Assembly: GCA_002840975.1 (NCBI GenBank)
Contig: PHDN01000020.1
Location: forward strand, 1 to 64,000
Length of the DNA stretch: 64,000 bases
Source: Bacteroidetes bacterium HGW-Bacteroidetes-16
GTDB lineage: Bacteria; Bacteroidota; Bacteroidia; Bacteroidales; F082
Reading direction: 5' to 3'
In this document: piece by piece, positions 56,419 to 64,000 of the stretch
Layout: every line of letters starts with the position of its first letter
Position numbering within the stretch: position 1 is the stretch's first letter
Made by a program: the position numbers and the translations under genes
The notes under the pieces: generated by a model
The model's input: only the letters and a program-made list of their open reading frames with translations
The model's database searches: none
Told to the model about the DNA's origin: nothing

Positions 56419-57684
56419 TTACCATTCAACCGATTGGCGTGAAACAGGCATGGTCATACACCTGGCTCCTCCACCTCCTCTTGATAGTTCATTTCCTTCA
56501 ATGGTGATTACCAGTTTATTGTAGTCTTCAATTTTACATTTGTTATTTACAATATCCCGTGCTCTAATTACTTCAAAGCCATGATTATTCAGATTGGTGA
56601 TGGTATTTGTATTTCGTGCATAGCCAATTACTTTACCTGGTTCAAGTGCAAAAAAGTTGGCGCCACTCTGCCACTGCTCTCTTTCCATGATAAATTGATC
56701 ATCGTTGCCTCCACAAAGTATCGGCTCCATATCCATTCCAAGTGAACGTAAGGCTACCAGGATGTTCTTTTCTTCCTTGATATTAACCACCTTATCGCCA
56801 TCCACCGTAATATGAATGGTTAGATATCTCGACGCATTGATAATCAATGGCTCAAAAATCATGCACTTGTCCTGATCGAGAAAAGTAAATACCATGTCGA
56901 GGTGTATAAACGATTCTGGCTTATATGGAAGTTCTTGGACGATAATATGTTGAACGCCGGGCTTGGTCTTCATGTGATCGATAAACGAATCAACCCCTTG
57001 TGTACTGGTTCGATCGCCGGTACCAATAATAAAAATGTCATCACGGGCAACCAATACATCGCCACCTTCAATGGTGCCTTTTTTGCTTTTGTCATACAAG
57101 GAAACCGGATTGATGGTGTTGGCCTTAAAGAGTGGATGATAAGTGAAGATGGCCTCCATAATCATGGTTTCACGTTCACGGACTCCGTTGGCCATCCTGC
57201 TGATCATCACTTCATTGCCTACCGAAAAACTGGCATCGCGTGTAAAGAAAAAATTGGGCAGAGGATGCATCACAAACCGTTCGTTATCAAGAAAACGGGT
57301 CAGGTTATCTTTACGCATTTCGACGCCTTCAATCAGTTGCTTCGCAAGAACACCGGCATCTAATTCATTGATCATCATTGAAACATCGTCCTGGTCGTGT
57401 TTCTCATGGTGACATATTTTCTGAATCATTTCGTTTTTTACGTAGCTATTCTTCAGGATGTCCTTCAGCAAATCATTGACTTCAAATACCCGGGTATACT
57501 TTTTCAGAACCCCGACAAAGTTATTGTATTCAGGTAAGGCGATGGCCAGGTTCAGAATGTCGCTGTACAAAGCCCGGGCAGCATTTTCCGGGGTCATGTT
57601 TTCCACTTCAGGACCAGGAAGATGGATGATGACACCCTTGAGTTTCCCTATTTCAGAATGTATATTAATCGAGATTGGCTCCAT
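56419..57684 (-). CDS. arcA: Arginine deiminase
   Basis: Hydrolyses arginine to citrulline and ammonia. 421 residues. The family residues are clear: FTRDASFSVGNEVMIS with substrate-binding Asp and Arg, EGGDVLV, SFIHLDMVFTFLD with the catalytic His and Asp, and the nucleophile Cys409 in RCMTMPVSRQ. It resembles the solitary Bacteroidota form: neither arcB nor arcC is near, so it may serve acid or nitrogen stress rather than ATP formation. TAATTTTG ends four bases before the ATG. Confidence 0.94.
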   Translation of the reverse strand: MEPISINIHSEIGKLKGVIIHLPGPEVENMTPENAARALYSDILNLAIALPEYNNFVGVLKKYTRVFEVNDLLKDILKNSYVKNEMIQKICHHEKHDQDDVSMMINELDAGVLAKQLIEGVEMRKDNLTRFLDNERFVMHPLPNFFFTRDASFSVGNEVMISRMANGVRERETMIMEAIFTYHPLFKANTINPVSLYDKSKKGTIEGGDVLVARDDIFIIGTGDRTSTQGVDSFIDHMKTKPGVQHIIVQELPYKPESFIHLDMVFTFLDQDKCMIFEPLIINASRYLTIHITVDGDKVVNIKEEKNILVALRSLGMDMEPILCGGNDDQFIMEREQWQSGANFFALEPGKVIGYARNTNTITNLNNHGFEVIRARDIVNNKCKIEDYNKLVITIEGNELSRGGGGARCMTMPVSRQSVEW

Positions 57685-57688
57685 AGGG

Positions 57689-57696
57689 CAAAATTA
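57689..57696 (-). promoter_or_regulatory. -7 promoter-like element touching the arcA start
   Basis: Minus-strand TAATTTTG, consensus TAnnTTTG, four bases before the ATG of arcA and overlapping the stop codon of the upstream gene. Confidence 0.35.
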
Positions 57697-58203
57697 CTCG
57701 TTTTTCGGCGACGGGGCAATGGTACTGAAATTATTTCCACACTGTTTGAGGAACCTGATAAAGTCAGCAAATGCAATCACCAAACTGGCCGTGTTGTCAT
57801 TGGGATGAAAACTGATTTTTTTACTCTGGTTAAGCTGTTCATCCAGAAAGACAACCACATGTTTATCGTGATCGTTCAACAATCCAAAAGGAGAAACCGA
57901 TCCCGGTTTTACCCCTAAATATTTCTCCAGTCGTTTTTCAGAGCCAAAGCTCAGCTTACCCTGTTTCAACAGCTTTTCGAGAGAATGAATATCAAAAGGA
58001 GTGGTGTCTTTAATGATCACTAGAAAATGCTGGTTTCCTTTGTGATTTCTGAAAAAAAGATTTTTGCAGTGAGTAGCATTGATGTCTTTCCAATATCTCA
58101 GTGCAATATCAATGGTGTCCAAGGGTGGATGTTCGTAAAGCTCGTAGGAAATTCCCAACTCACGCAAGGCTTTAAAAACAGGTTCCCTTTTTTCAGGTAT
58201 CAT
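57694..58203 (-). CDS. YbaK/ProX-type aminoacyl-tRNA deacylase
   Basis: Small editing hydrolase (169 residues from the ATG at 58203) that removes wrong amino acids from tRNA; ProX relatives cut Ala-tRNA(Pro). The YbaK fold is seen in YELYEHPPLDTID, ATHCKNLFFRNHKG, LVIIKDTTPFDIHSL, LGVKPGSVSPFGLLND and HPNDNTASLVI. The conserved Lys in HCKNL fits catalysis. An upstream ATG at 58242 would overlap the previous gene and adds residues outside the family, so the shorter start is chosen. Confidence 0.9.
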   Translation of the reverse strand: MIPEKREPVFKALRELGISYELYEHPPLDTIDIALRYWKDINATHCKNLFFRNHKGNQHFLVIIKDTTPFDIHSLEKLLKQGKLSFGSEKRLEKYLGVKPGSVSPFGLLNDHDKHVVVFLDEQLNQSKKISFHPNDNTASLVIAFADFIRFLKQCGNNFSTIAPSPKNE

Positions 58204-58229
58204 TAAACTCGAATTTTCTTCAGGTTCGC

Positions 58230-59348
58230 CTAGTCGATCCAATCAGCGATAAACAAATTGGTGTTATGAGTACCGCCATTGTTTCTGTTAGAGGCAAAAA
58301 CAAGCTTCTTTCCATCATACGAAAACATGGGGAAGGCATCAAAAATCTCATCAAAGGTGATGCGTTCCAACCCCGTTCCATCTGTATTAATCATATAGAG
58401 GTTAAACTCATATCCTCTTTTACCGGCATGGTTTGAGCTGAAGATGATTTTCTTTCCTGAAGGATGAAAAAATGGTGCCCAGTTTGCCTTTCCCAGATGA
58501 GTGATTTGTTCCAGGTTGGAACCGTCAATATTACAAGTGTATATTTCCATATTGGTTGGCATCACGAGGCCCTGTACAAGTAAGTCTTTGTAGACTTTAA
58601 TGTCTTCATCTGTTTCGGGGCGTGATGACCGAAAAACCAGTTTGGAACCATCAGGAGAGAAGAAAGCCCCACCATCATATCCTAAGCCGAAAGTTATTTG
58701 ATTAATGTTTGAGCCGTCGATGTCACAGATATAAAGCTCCAAATCACCACTTCTCAGAGATGTAAAAACTATTTTGTCCCCATTAGGCGAAACCGTGGCT
58801 TCGGCATCATACCCGGGTCCACTGATCAAGGTGTCGATAACTTCGCCTTTCAGATTCGCTACATAAATATCAAAGTCTGCATACACCGGCCAAACGTATT
58901 TTCCATCGGTCCGTTTCTCAGGTTCGGGTGGACAAGAATCGCTTCCCGAACGAGTGGAGGCATATAACACGGAAGTGTCGCCAGGCATAAAGTACGAACA
59001 AGTTGTTCTTCCCAAATTTTCACTAAGCATTTTTGGCATTTGGGTTTTCATGTCGCCGTCGGTAAATGGAAAATAATAAATCTGATCACATTTACTGCCC
59101 CAGGCCGGCACTTTTGCCTGAAAAGTAATCATCGAATCATTGAAGCTAAAATAAGCTTCCGCATTGTCGCCACCATTGGTAAGCTGCTTGATATTAGCGA
59201 GGTGAATTTCTTGCGGATAATGGGTGATAGTGTCAGGTGCTATTTCTGTTTGTTCTTTTTCCTGTTGTTTATCACTTGCATCGTTAACACACGATGAAAG
59301 TAGGTAAGTAACAGTTAAGATTAGTGATAATCCGGGTAGCCTTTTCAT
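58230..59348 (-). CDS. TolB-like beta-propeller lipoprotein (PD40 repeats)
   Basis: Lipoprotein of 372 residues: signal with lipobox YLLSSC (Cys20). Six or so WD40-like PD40 repeats build a propeller, each with a phrase such as AEATVSPNGDKIVFTS, GAFFSPDGSKLVFRS, WAPFFHPSGKKIIFSS or AFPMFSYDGKKLVFAS. Such proteins bind peptides, glycans or partner proteins at the envelope. TACTTTTG lies 29 bases before the start. No catalytic residues are evident. Confidence 0.9.
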   Translation of the reverse strand: MKRLPGLSLILTVTYLLSSCVNDASDKQQEKEQTEIAPDTITHYPQEIHLANIKQLTNGGDNAEAYFSFNDSMITFQAKVPAWGSKCDQIYYFPFTDGDMKTQMPKMLSENLGRTTCSYFMPGDTSVLYASTRSGSDSCPPEPEKRTDGKYVWPVYADFDIYVANLKGEVIDTLISGPGYDAEATVSPNGDKIVFTSLRSGDLELYICDIDGSNINQITFGLGYDGGAFFSPDGSKLVFRSSRPETDEDIKVYKDLLVQGLVMPTNMEIYTCNIDGSNLEQITHLGKANWAPFFHPSGKKIIFSSNHAGKRGYEFNLYMINTDGTGLERITFDEIFDAFPMFSYDGKKLVFASNRNNGGTHNTNLFIADWID

Positions 59349-59376
59349 AAAATAATAGTTGTTATTGGTGGAAGTG

Positions 59377-59384
59377 CAAAAGTA
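59377..59384 (-). promoter_or_regulatory. -7 promoter element of the PD40 lipoprotein gene
   Basis: Minus-strand TACTTTTG, consensus TAnnTTTG, 28 bases before the start. Confidence 0.5.
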
Positions 59385-59443
59385 GTAATTATTTAAAGTG
59401 TTTCCAGATTATGGAAATTAAGGAATGATTAATTTCATTTTCC

Positions 59444-59743
59444 TTTTGTCATTCCGGTTAAGCGGACGCCAGGAGCAAACAGAGCGCTCCTTTTGTCATT
59501 CCGACTGAGCGGACGCCAGGATCGAACAGAGGAATCTGTTGTTACCTTAATAAAAAGGACATGAATTTGCTTAAAGGTCAGATTCCTCCACTGCGTAACT
59601 CCTCCTCACGGAGTCGTTACTCCGGTTTGGAATGACAAAACAGACCCTCTTTGTCATTCCGATTGAGCGGACGCCAGGAGTGAACAGAGCGCTACTTTTG
59701 TCATTCCGATTGAGCGGACGCCAGGAGGGAACAAAGGAAACTG
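59444..59743. repeat. Cluster of five related 47-62 bp interspersed repeats
   Basis: Four direct copies start at 59444, 59491, 59650 and 59696 with the core TGTCATTCCGATTGAGCGGA followed by CGCCAGGA and a conserved AACAGAG. A longer fifth copy (59579-59640) lies inverted: it ends TTGGAATGACAAAA and begins CAGATTCCTCC, so it forms a large inverted repeat with copy 2 (59491-59538). No ORF of normal composition exists in this 425-base gap; it lies between the ends of the PD40 promoter and uvrA. Confidence 0.92.
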
Positions 59744-59773
59744 GCAGCTCAGTGGCATCGCCGGGGATAAGTG

Positions 59774-62599
59774 CTAAAGTTTCCCTTTTAAATATTTTCC
59801 TGTGTACGATCTTTCGCATTTCACCAGATCTTCCGGAACACCGGCAAACAGCAACTCTCCGCCTTGATCACCCCCTTCAGGGCCCAAATCGATAACCCAA
59901 TCCGCTGATTTAATGATCTCACCGTTGTGCTCAATTACCACGATGGAATGACCAATCTCAATGAGTGCATTGAGCGATATCAACAATTTGCTGATGTCGT
60001 GAATATGCAGTCCCGTGGTAGGTTCATCAAAGACAAACAGGGTAGGGGTGTCGGTTGCCCCTTTGGCCAGGAATGATGCCAGTTTAACCCGTTGTGCTTC
60101 GCCGCCACTGAGGGTGTTCGACGATTGTCCTAACCTCAGATACCCCAGGCCAACATCGGCCAATGGTTGAATTTTTTCGATTATCTTACGCTCGGTGGCA
60201 GGTGTTTTTCCTTCTCCTTGAAAAAACTTCAATGCCTGATCTACGGTCATGTCCAAAATGTCGGCGATGTGTTTGTCGTGGTATTTTACCTCGAGTACCT
60301 CTTCCTTAAACCTGTTTCCTCCACAGGATTCGCATTTTAGGTAAATATCGGCCATAAACTGCATTTCAACCTTGATTACGCCCTCACCTTCACACTGGTC
60401 GCATCGGCCCCCGGGAACATTAAAAGAGAAATATCCCGGCTTATAGCCTCTGACTTTGGCCAACGACTGTTGTGCAAAAATTCCACGAATTTCATCAAAT
60501 GATTTGAGATAAGTGGCCGGGTTCGATCGGGATGATCGTCCAATGGGGTTTTGGTCGACATATTCAATGGTGGAAATTCGTTTGATATCTCCACCCAAAT
60601 GGCTGAAACTACCAGTTTTATCTCCATATCCGCCCAACTGTTTTTTTATGGCAGGAAAAAGAATGTCTTTTACCAGTGTTGACTTCCCGGAGCCGCTTAC
60701 ACCGGTAATTACCGTAAGTACGTTCAGCGGTATGGTGACATCAATGTTTTTCAGGTTGTTTTCACTGGCTCCAAGCACTTCGATAAAATTGATCCAACGA
60801 CGCCGCATTTTTGGTATGGGGATCGACATCTGATGGGTCAGATAACGTGCGGTATAGCTTCGCTTGTCAAGTACCAATTCTTCAGGTGTTCCTTGAAAAA
60901 CCAATTCCCCGCCATGTTCCCCTGCATCCGGGCCGATATCGATGATTTGGTCGGCAGCCCGAATCACATCTTCTTCGTGTTCCACCACGATGACGGTGTT
61001 TCCCAGATCGCGTAAGGCTTTCATGACCTTGATCAGTTTGACTGTATCGCGTGGGTGCAATCCAATACTGGGTTCATCCAGAATATACATTGACCCCACG
61101 AGGCTGCTTCCCAACGATGTGGCCAGGTTTATTCGCTGTGATTCGCCTCCCGACAAGGAAGCTGAAAGCCTGTTCAGGGTGAGATAGCCCAGGCCCACAT
61201 CAATTAAAAACCTGAGGCGTGTAGAAATTTCGGTGAGTAGTCGGCGGGCAATTTTTTCGTCATGTGCCGATAACACCAGATTTTCGAAAAAGACAAGCGC
61301 GTCATCCAATTGAAGATGTACAAGCTCTGAAATGGATTGGCCTTTAATTTTCACATAGTTGGCATCCGATCGCAACCGCGTTCCATTGCAATCGGGGCAG
61401 TTGGTTTTTCCGCGATAACGCGACAGCAATACCCGATATTGAATCTTATATGTCTGTTCTTCAACATTTGCGAAAAATGCATTGATTCCTTCAAAATAGT
61501 CGTTTCCTGTCCAAAGAAGTTCCTTTTGTTCCCTACTAAGCTGATAATAGGGCTTGTAAATTGGGAAATCGAATTTGTAAGCATTTTTTAAAAAATGATC
61601 TAGCCATTCGCTCATTTTTTCACCCTTCCAACAGGCAATGGCTCCATCATAAACCGACAGACTCTTGTTTGGTATCACTAAATCGGGATCAATTCCGATA
61701 ATACTCCCAAAGCCTTCGCAGCGTTTACAAGCTCCGTAAGGATTGTTAAAGGTAAAAAAATCAACTGAAGGTTCTTCAAAGGTGATACCATCCATTTCAA
61801 ATTGATTTGAAAAGGATTCTTCTGTTTGATCACCGTTGATCTGGTATTGTATAGAACAAGTTCCGTGACCTTCGAAGTAGGCGGTTTGCACCGAGTCGGC
61901 GATTCTTCCCGGCAGGTCGGTATCTTTTTGATCGATACGGATTCGGTCGATAACCAGATAACAATTGCCACAAGAATTCTTTTTTATTGGTTTATCATTT
62001 AACTGATCTTCGATCCGGATAATTTTGTTGTTCAACAATATCCTGCTAAACCCTTGTTGAAGCAAAATCTGCAACTGTTGTTCCGGTTTCCGACCGTTTG
62101 CCAAAATAACGGGCGATAAAATCATGACCTGCACCTCATCGGGAAGACTCAAAATTTTTTCTGTTACATCGGAAATGCTGTGCCTCTTCACCTGACGACC
62201 CGAAATGGGAGAAAACGTGGTGCCGATTCTCGCAAAGAGCAACTTGATGTACTCATATATTTCAGTTGAGGTACCAACTGTAGACCTGGGATTTCGCGAT
62301 TTGACTTTTTGTTCGATGGCAATGGCCGGAGATATCCCATGAATGGCATCAACATTTGGTTTGTCCATCCTGCCAAGAAATTGCCGCGCATAAGAACTGA
62401 GGCTTTCAACATAACGCCGTTGGCCCTCTGCATATAAAGTGTCGAATGCAAGCGAAGACTTGCCACTTCCCGATAGTCCTGTGATAACGACCAATTCGTT
62501 TCTTGGTATGGAAACACTCAGGTTTTTTAAATTATTTACCCTTGATTTGATTACTTCAATGGGTTGGTTTGTCTGGAAATTGGCTTTGGTACCTGGCAT
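59774..62599 (-). CDS. uvrA: Excinuclease ABC subunit A
   Basis: DNA-damage sensor ATPase of nucleotide excision repair, 941 residues as usual. Two ABC halves each have a Walker A (GLSGSGKSSLAFDT near residue 40 and GVSGSGKSTLVKD near 635), signature LSGGESQRINLA and LSGGEAQRVKLA, and Walker B (YILDEPSIGLHPRD, FVFDEPTTGLH). Zinc modules are present (CKRCEGFGSI, CDQCEGEGVI). A TAATTTTG element 20 bases before the start diverges from the sigma-gene promoter. The gene ends 30 bases from a repeat cluster. Confidence 0.98.
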   Translation of the reverse strand: MPGTKANFQTNQPIEVIKSRVNNLKNLSVSIPRNELVVITGLSGSGKSSLAFDTLYAEGQRRYVESLSSYARQFLGRMDKPNVDAIHGISPAIAIEQKVKSRNPRSTVGTSTEIYEYIKLLFARIGTTFSPISGRQVKRHSISDVTEKILSLPDEVQVMILSPVILANGRKPEQQLQILLQQGFSRILLNNKIIRIEDQLNDKPIKKNSCGNCYLVIDRIRIDQKDTDLPGRIADSVQTAYFEGHGTCSIQYQINGDQTEESFSNQFEMDGITFEEPSVDFFTFNNPYGACKRCEGFGSIIGIDPDLVIPNKSLSVYDGAIACWKGEKMSEWLDHFLKNAYKFDFPIYKPYYQLSREQKELLWTGNDYFEGINAFFANVEEQTYKIQYRVLLSRYRGKTNCPDCNGTRLRSDANYVKIKGQSISELVHLQLDDALVFFENLVLSAHDEKIARRLLTEISTRLRFLIDVGLGYLTLNRLSASLSGGESQRINLATSLGSSLVGSMYILDEPSIGLHPRDTVKLIKVMKALRDLGNTVIVVEHEEDVIRAADQIIDIGPDAGEHGGELVFQGTPEELVLDKRSYTARYLTHQMSIPIPKMRRRWINFIEVLGASENNLKNIDVTIPLNVLTVITGVSGSGKSTLVKDILFPAIKKQLGGYGDKTGSFSHLGGDIKRISTIEYVDQNPIGRSSRSNPATYLKSFDEIRGIFAQQSLAKVRGYKPGYFSFNVPGGRCDQCEGEGVIKVEMQFMADIYLKCESCGGNRFKEEVLEVKYHDKHIADILDMTVDQALKFFQGEGKTPATERKIIEKIQPLADVGLGYLRLGQSSNTLSGGEAQRVKLASFLAKGATDTPTLFVFDEPTTGLHIHDISKLLISLNALIEIGHSIVVIEHNGEIIKSADWVIDLGPEGGDQGGELLFAGVPEDLVKCERSYTGKYLKGKL

Positions 62600-62619
62600 G
62601 AATAAAAAAAGTTGGGGGA

Positions 62620-62627
62620 CAAAATTA
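62620..62627 (-). promoter_or_regulatory. -7 promoter element of uvrA
   Basis: Minus-strand TAATTTTG, consensus TAnnTTTG, 20 bases before the uvrA start. Confidence 0.45.
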
Positions 62628-62635
62628 CTATAATA

Positions 62636-62666
62636 TTTGCTTTTTTAATTTTAGTGTTTATATTTG
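62636..62666 (+). promoter_or_regulatory. Bacteroidota promoter of the second sigma-factor gene
   Basis: -33 TTTG (62636-62639) and -7 TATATTTG (62659-62666) with the ideal 19-base spacing. The start codon is 97 bases further on, leaving a long leader. Confidence 0.72.
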
Positions 62667-62763
62667 CATAATAATTAACACAATTTATAACCAACAGGAG
62701 GATTGCTATAGAATAAACTCTACCCTTTTTTGTCACACATAATTATTCACAAAATTGGTAAAC

Positions 62764-63351
62764 ATGAGTTTAGCAGTCGTAGCCGAAAGCGAACTGATCA
62801 GAAATTATCTGAACGGTGATCACTCCAGTCTCCAAACCTTAGTCGAGCGCCACAGAAGTCGTTTGTATTCTTATATCATGCTGTTAGTTAAAGACAAACA
62901 ACTGGCAGACGATGTTTTTCAGGATACTTATGTTAAAGTGATCAACACCTTAAAACAGGGCACTTATAAAGATGAGGGAAAGTTTATTCAATGGGTAATG
63001 AGGATTGCTCATAACCTGGTGATTGATCATTTTCGTAAACTTAAAAAAGTAAACTTTGTTGACAGCCGCAACAATGAATACGATATTTTCGATTCCATCA
63101 GGTTTACCGATCCTTCCATCGAAGAGCAACTCATCACGTTACAAATACATCAGGATGTAAAAAAACTGCTTGATTTTTTGCCGGAGGAACAGCGCGAAGT
63201 GCTACACCTTCGTTGTTATGCCGGGTTGAGCTTTAAGGATATTGCAGAACAGACAGATGTAAGTATTAACACGGCTTTGGGAAGAATGAGGTATGCGCTT
63301 ATTAACCTCCGAAAGATGATTGCTGAGAAACAAATCGTGCTCACTGTATAA
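62764..63351 (+). CDS. ECF-type RNA polymerase sigma factor
   Basis: Sigma-70-family factor of 195 residues from the ATG at 62764. Region 2 is well kept (LVERHRSRLYSYIML, DDVFQDTYVKVINTL, FIQWVMRIAHNLVIDHFRK) and region 4 has LPEEQREVLHLRCYAGLSFKDIA with the helix TDVSINTALGRMRYALINLRKM. There is no anti-sigma gene beside it. This type, followed by a micro-ORF, is common in Bacteroidota as a general, non-anti-sigma-bound factor; its regulon is unknown. Confidence 0.93.
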   Translation: MSLAVVAESELIRNYLNGDHSSLQTLVERHRSRLYSYIMLLVKDKQLADDVFQDTYVKVINTLKQGTYKDEGKFIQWVMRIAHNLVIDHFRKLKKVNFVDSRNNEYDIFDSIRFTDPSIEEQLITLQIHQDVKKLLDFLPEEQREVLHLRCYAGLSFKDIAEQTDVSINTALGRMRYALINLRKMIAEKQIVLTV

Positions 63352-63460
63352 TCATGGATGGAATTAACCAGCCATTTAAAATAGTAATATTTTGAACTTA
63401 TCGCAATATGTGAGGCAGCCTTTCGTTAGATATCTATTATCAATCTTCTTAAGCTTGCCT

Positions 63461-63643
63461 ATGATAAAACATTTTACTCTAAAAGAATCACAGCAACCTT
63501 CCCCCGAAAAATTGCAGCAGTCTGCATATAGGCCAATGATTCGACCTTCGGGACTAACAATGAAGTTCATACTTGGATATGCTGCCTCACTCGAGGTTCA
63601 TAAAACCATCCTTTTAGGAACTACAAGTGTATTGCTTAACTAA
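63461..63643 (+). CDS. Micro-protein downstream of the sigma factor (60 aa)
   Basis: Short frame from ATG at 63461 (MIKHFTLKESQQPSPEKL) ending in TSVLLN before a clear terminator. The segment QQPSPEKLQQSAYRP recalls the PSxxTLxxIxxFAR-type micro-proteins often encoded after this sigma class in Bacteroidota. A TTG at 63392 would extend the frame by 23 residues. Composition is protein-like and the position between sigma gene and terminator supports reality. Function is unknown. Confidence 0.5.
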   Translation: MIKHFTLKESQQPSPEKLQQSAYRPMIRPSGLTMKFILGYAASLEVHKTILLGTTSVLLN

Positions 63644-63668
63644 CACTTTGTTAATCAGAATGTAACAT

Positions 63669-63698
63669 AAGCACTCCTTCAACAGGGGTGCTTTTTTA
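63669..63698 (+). terminator. Rho-independent terminator of the sigma/micro-protein operon
   Basis: AGCACTCC pairs with GGGGTGCT (one G-T) around a seven-base loop and is followed by six T. Confidence 0.85.
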
Positions 63699-63707
63699 AT
63701 TTCGCCG

Positions 63708-64000
63708 TTATTCCTTCCGATGAAAAACAAAATCTTTACCCATGTTTTCCATTCTGATAACACGCATCACAATTAAATCAGATAGCAACTCTTCTGCCTC
63801 ATATTTTGAGAGATTTAATCTGGCTTTGATTTCCTGAAATGATAGACCCGGAGTGGATTCGATGTGTGCCAACAGGTCTTTAACCAACTGGTTAAAGGTA
63901 ATTTGAACAGCCTCCCTGGCTTGTTGTTTTTTCCAGACCTTAATTTGAATCCCCGATGCCAGCATATTTTGGTCGCCTGCCCTAACAAACACTTTATAGC
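63708..64000 (-). CDS. C-terminal end of an unidentified protein, start beyond right edge
   Basis: The frame is open at the right edge (the first visible codons read YKVFVRAGDQNM), so only the last 97 or so residues are present. They include VRAGDQNMLASGIQIKVW and a winged-helix-like end with LSFQEIKARLNLSKYEAEELLSDLIVMRVI. The arrangement recalls the tail of AlbA/Schlafen-type ATP-binding regulators of Bacteroidota, but this is tentative. The gene faces the sigma operon and shares the terminator region. Confidence 0.6.
   Translation of the reverse strand, partial: YKVFVRAGDQNMLASGIQIKVWKKQQAREAVQITFNQLVKDLLAHIESTPGLSFQEIKARLNLSKYEAEELLSDLIVMRVIRMENMGKDFVFHRKE

Noticed and set aside
56902-57412. 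Plus-strand ORFs opposite arcA
   Set aside because: Shadows of the arginine deiminase gene, with atypical composition.
59571-59895. ORFs on both strands in the repeat cluster behind uvrA
   Set aside because: They consist of the 47-bp repeats plus the reverse of the uvrA end.

Overview
The window reads as chromosomal DNA of an anaerobic or facultative member of the Bacteroidota, probably Bacteroidales-like. Evidence is the recurring TAnnTTTG -7 promoter element, near absence of Shine-Dalgarno sites, a secreted protein with a type IX secretion sorting tail, an HYC_CC_PP-type copper-cluster protein, a GIN/DUF4097 adhesin pair behind an ECF sigma factor, and Bacteroidota-type UvrA, SucD, CdaA and LigA. 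No rRNA, tRNA, CRISPR array, phage or intact insertion sequence was seen.

Bases 1-11962 are a copper/heavy-metal resistance block, all on the minus strand. In order of transcription it holds an HYC_CC_PP protein, the CusA-type RND pump, a four-helix-bundle (S23) protein, a TolC-type outer-membrane channel, a CusB-type adaptor, an AraC regulator with an HMA-like metal site, a small metal-binding-module protein, a DUF302 protein, a 49-residue membrane protein and a copper P-type ATPase cut by the left edge. The S23 gene lies between two inverted arrays of a 21-22 bp tandem repeat. One array supplies the CusA stop codon and the other is translated as heptapeptides ahead of the TolC signal peptide.

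Bases 12000-18800 hold a CPBP-family membrane protease with a structured repeat behind it, a CopD-like membrane protein, mnmE, sucD, a Dabb protein, a type IX-secreted protein and the c-di-AMP synthase cdaA. Bases 18865-31280 are a [NiFe]-hydrogenase island. Maturation genes hypF-C-D-E and hypB lie on the minus strand, with a zinc-ribbon gene between hypE and hypB. Diverging from hypF is an NAD-linked group 3d-type operon hoxF-U-Y-H with its protease and a dihydroorotate-dehydrogenase-like flavoprotein. The shared intergenic region carries two perfect Rex-type dyads (TGTTAA-N4-TTAACA), so the NADH/NAD+ ratio probably controls the operon. No hypA is in the window.

Bases 31388-64000 are mostly housekeeping and surface genes. 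They include truA, a nitronate-monooxygenase-like enzyme, two paralogous lipoproteins, an ECF sigma/anti-sigma/adhesin operon, an acyl-ACP desaturase, an MFS transporter, a PKD-FGE lipoprotein, tpiA, prmA, an unrecognised 1495-residue exported protein, dnaN, a PatB-type C-S lyase, an outer-membrane barrel, an SRPBCC/GyrI-like protein, ligA, a GT-C glycosyltransferase, arginine deiminase, a YbaK/ProX deacylase, a TolB-like lipoprotein, uvrA, a second sigma factor with a micro-protein, and the C-terminal end of an unidentified protein at the right edge. A cluster of 47-bp interspersed repeats sits behind uvrA.
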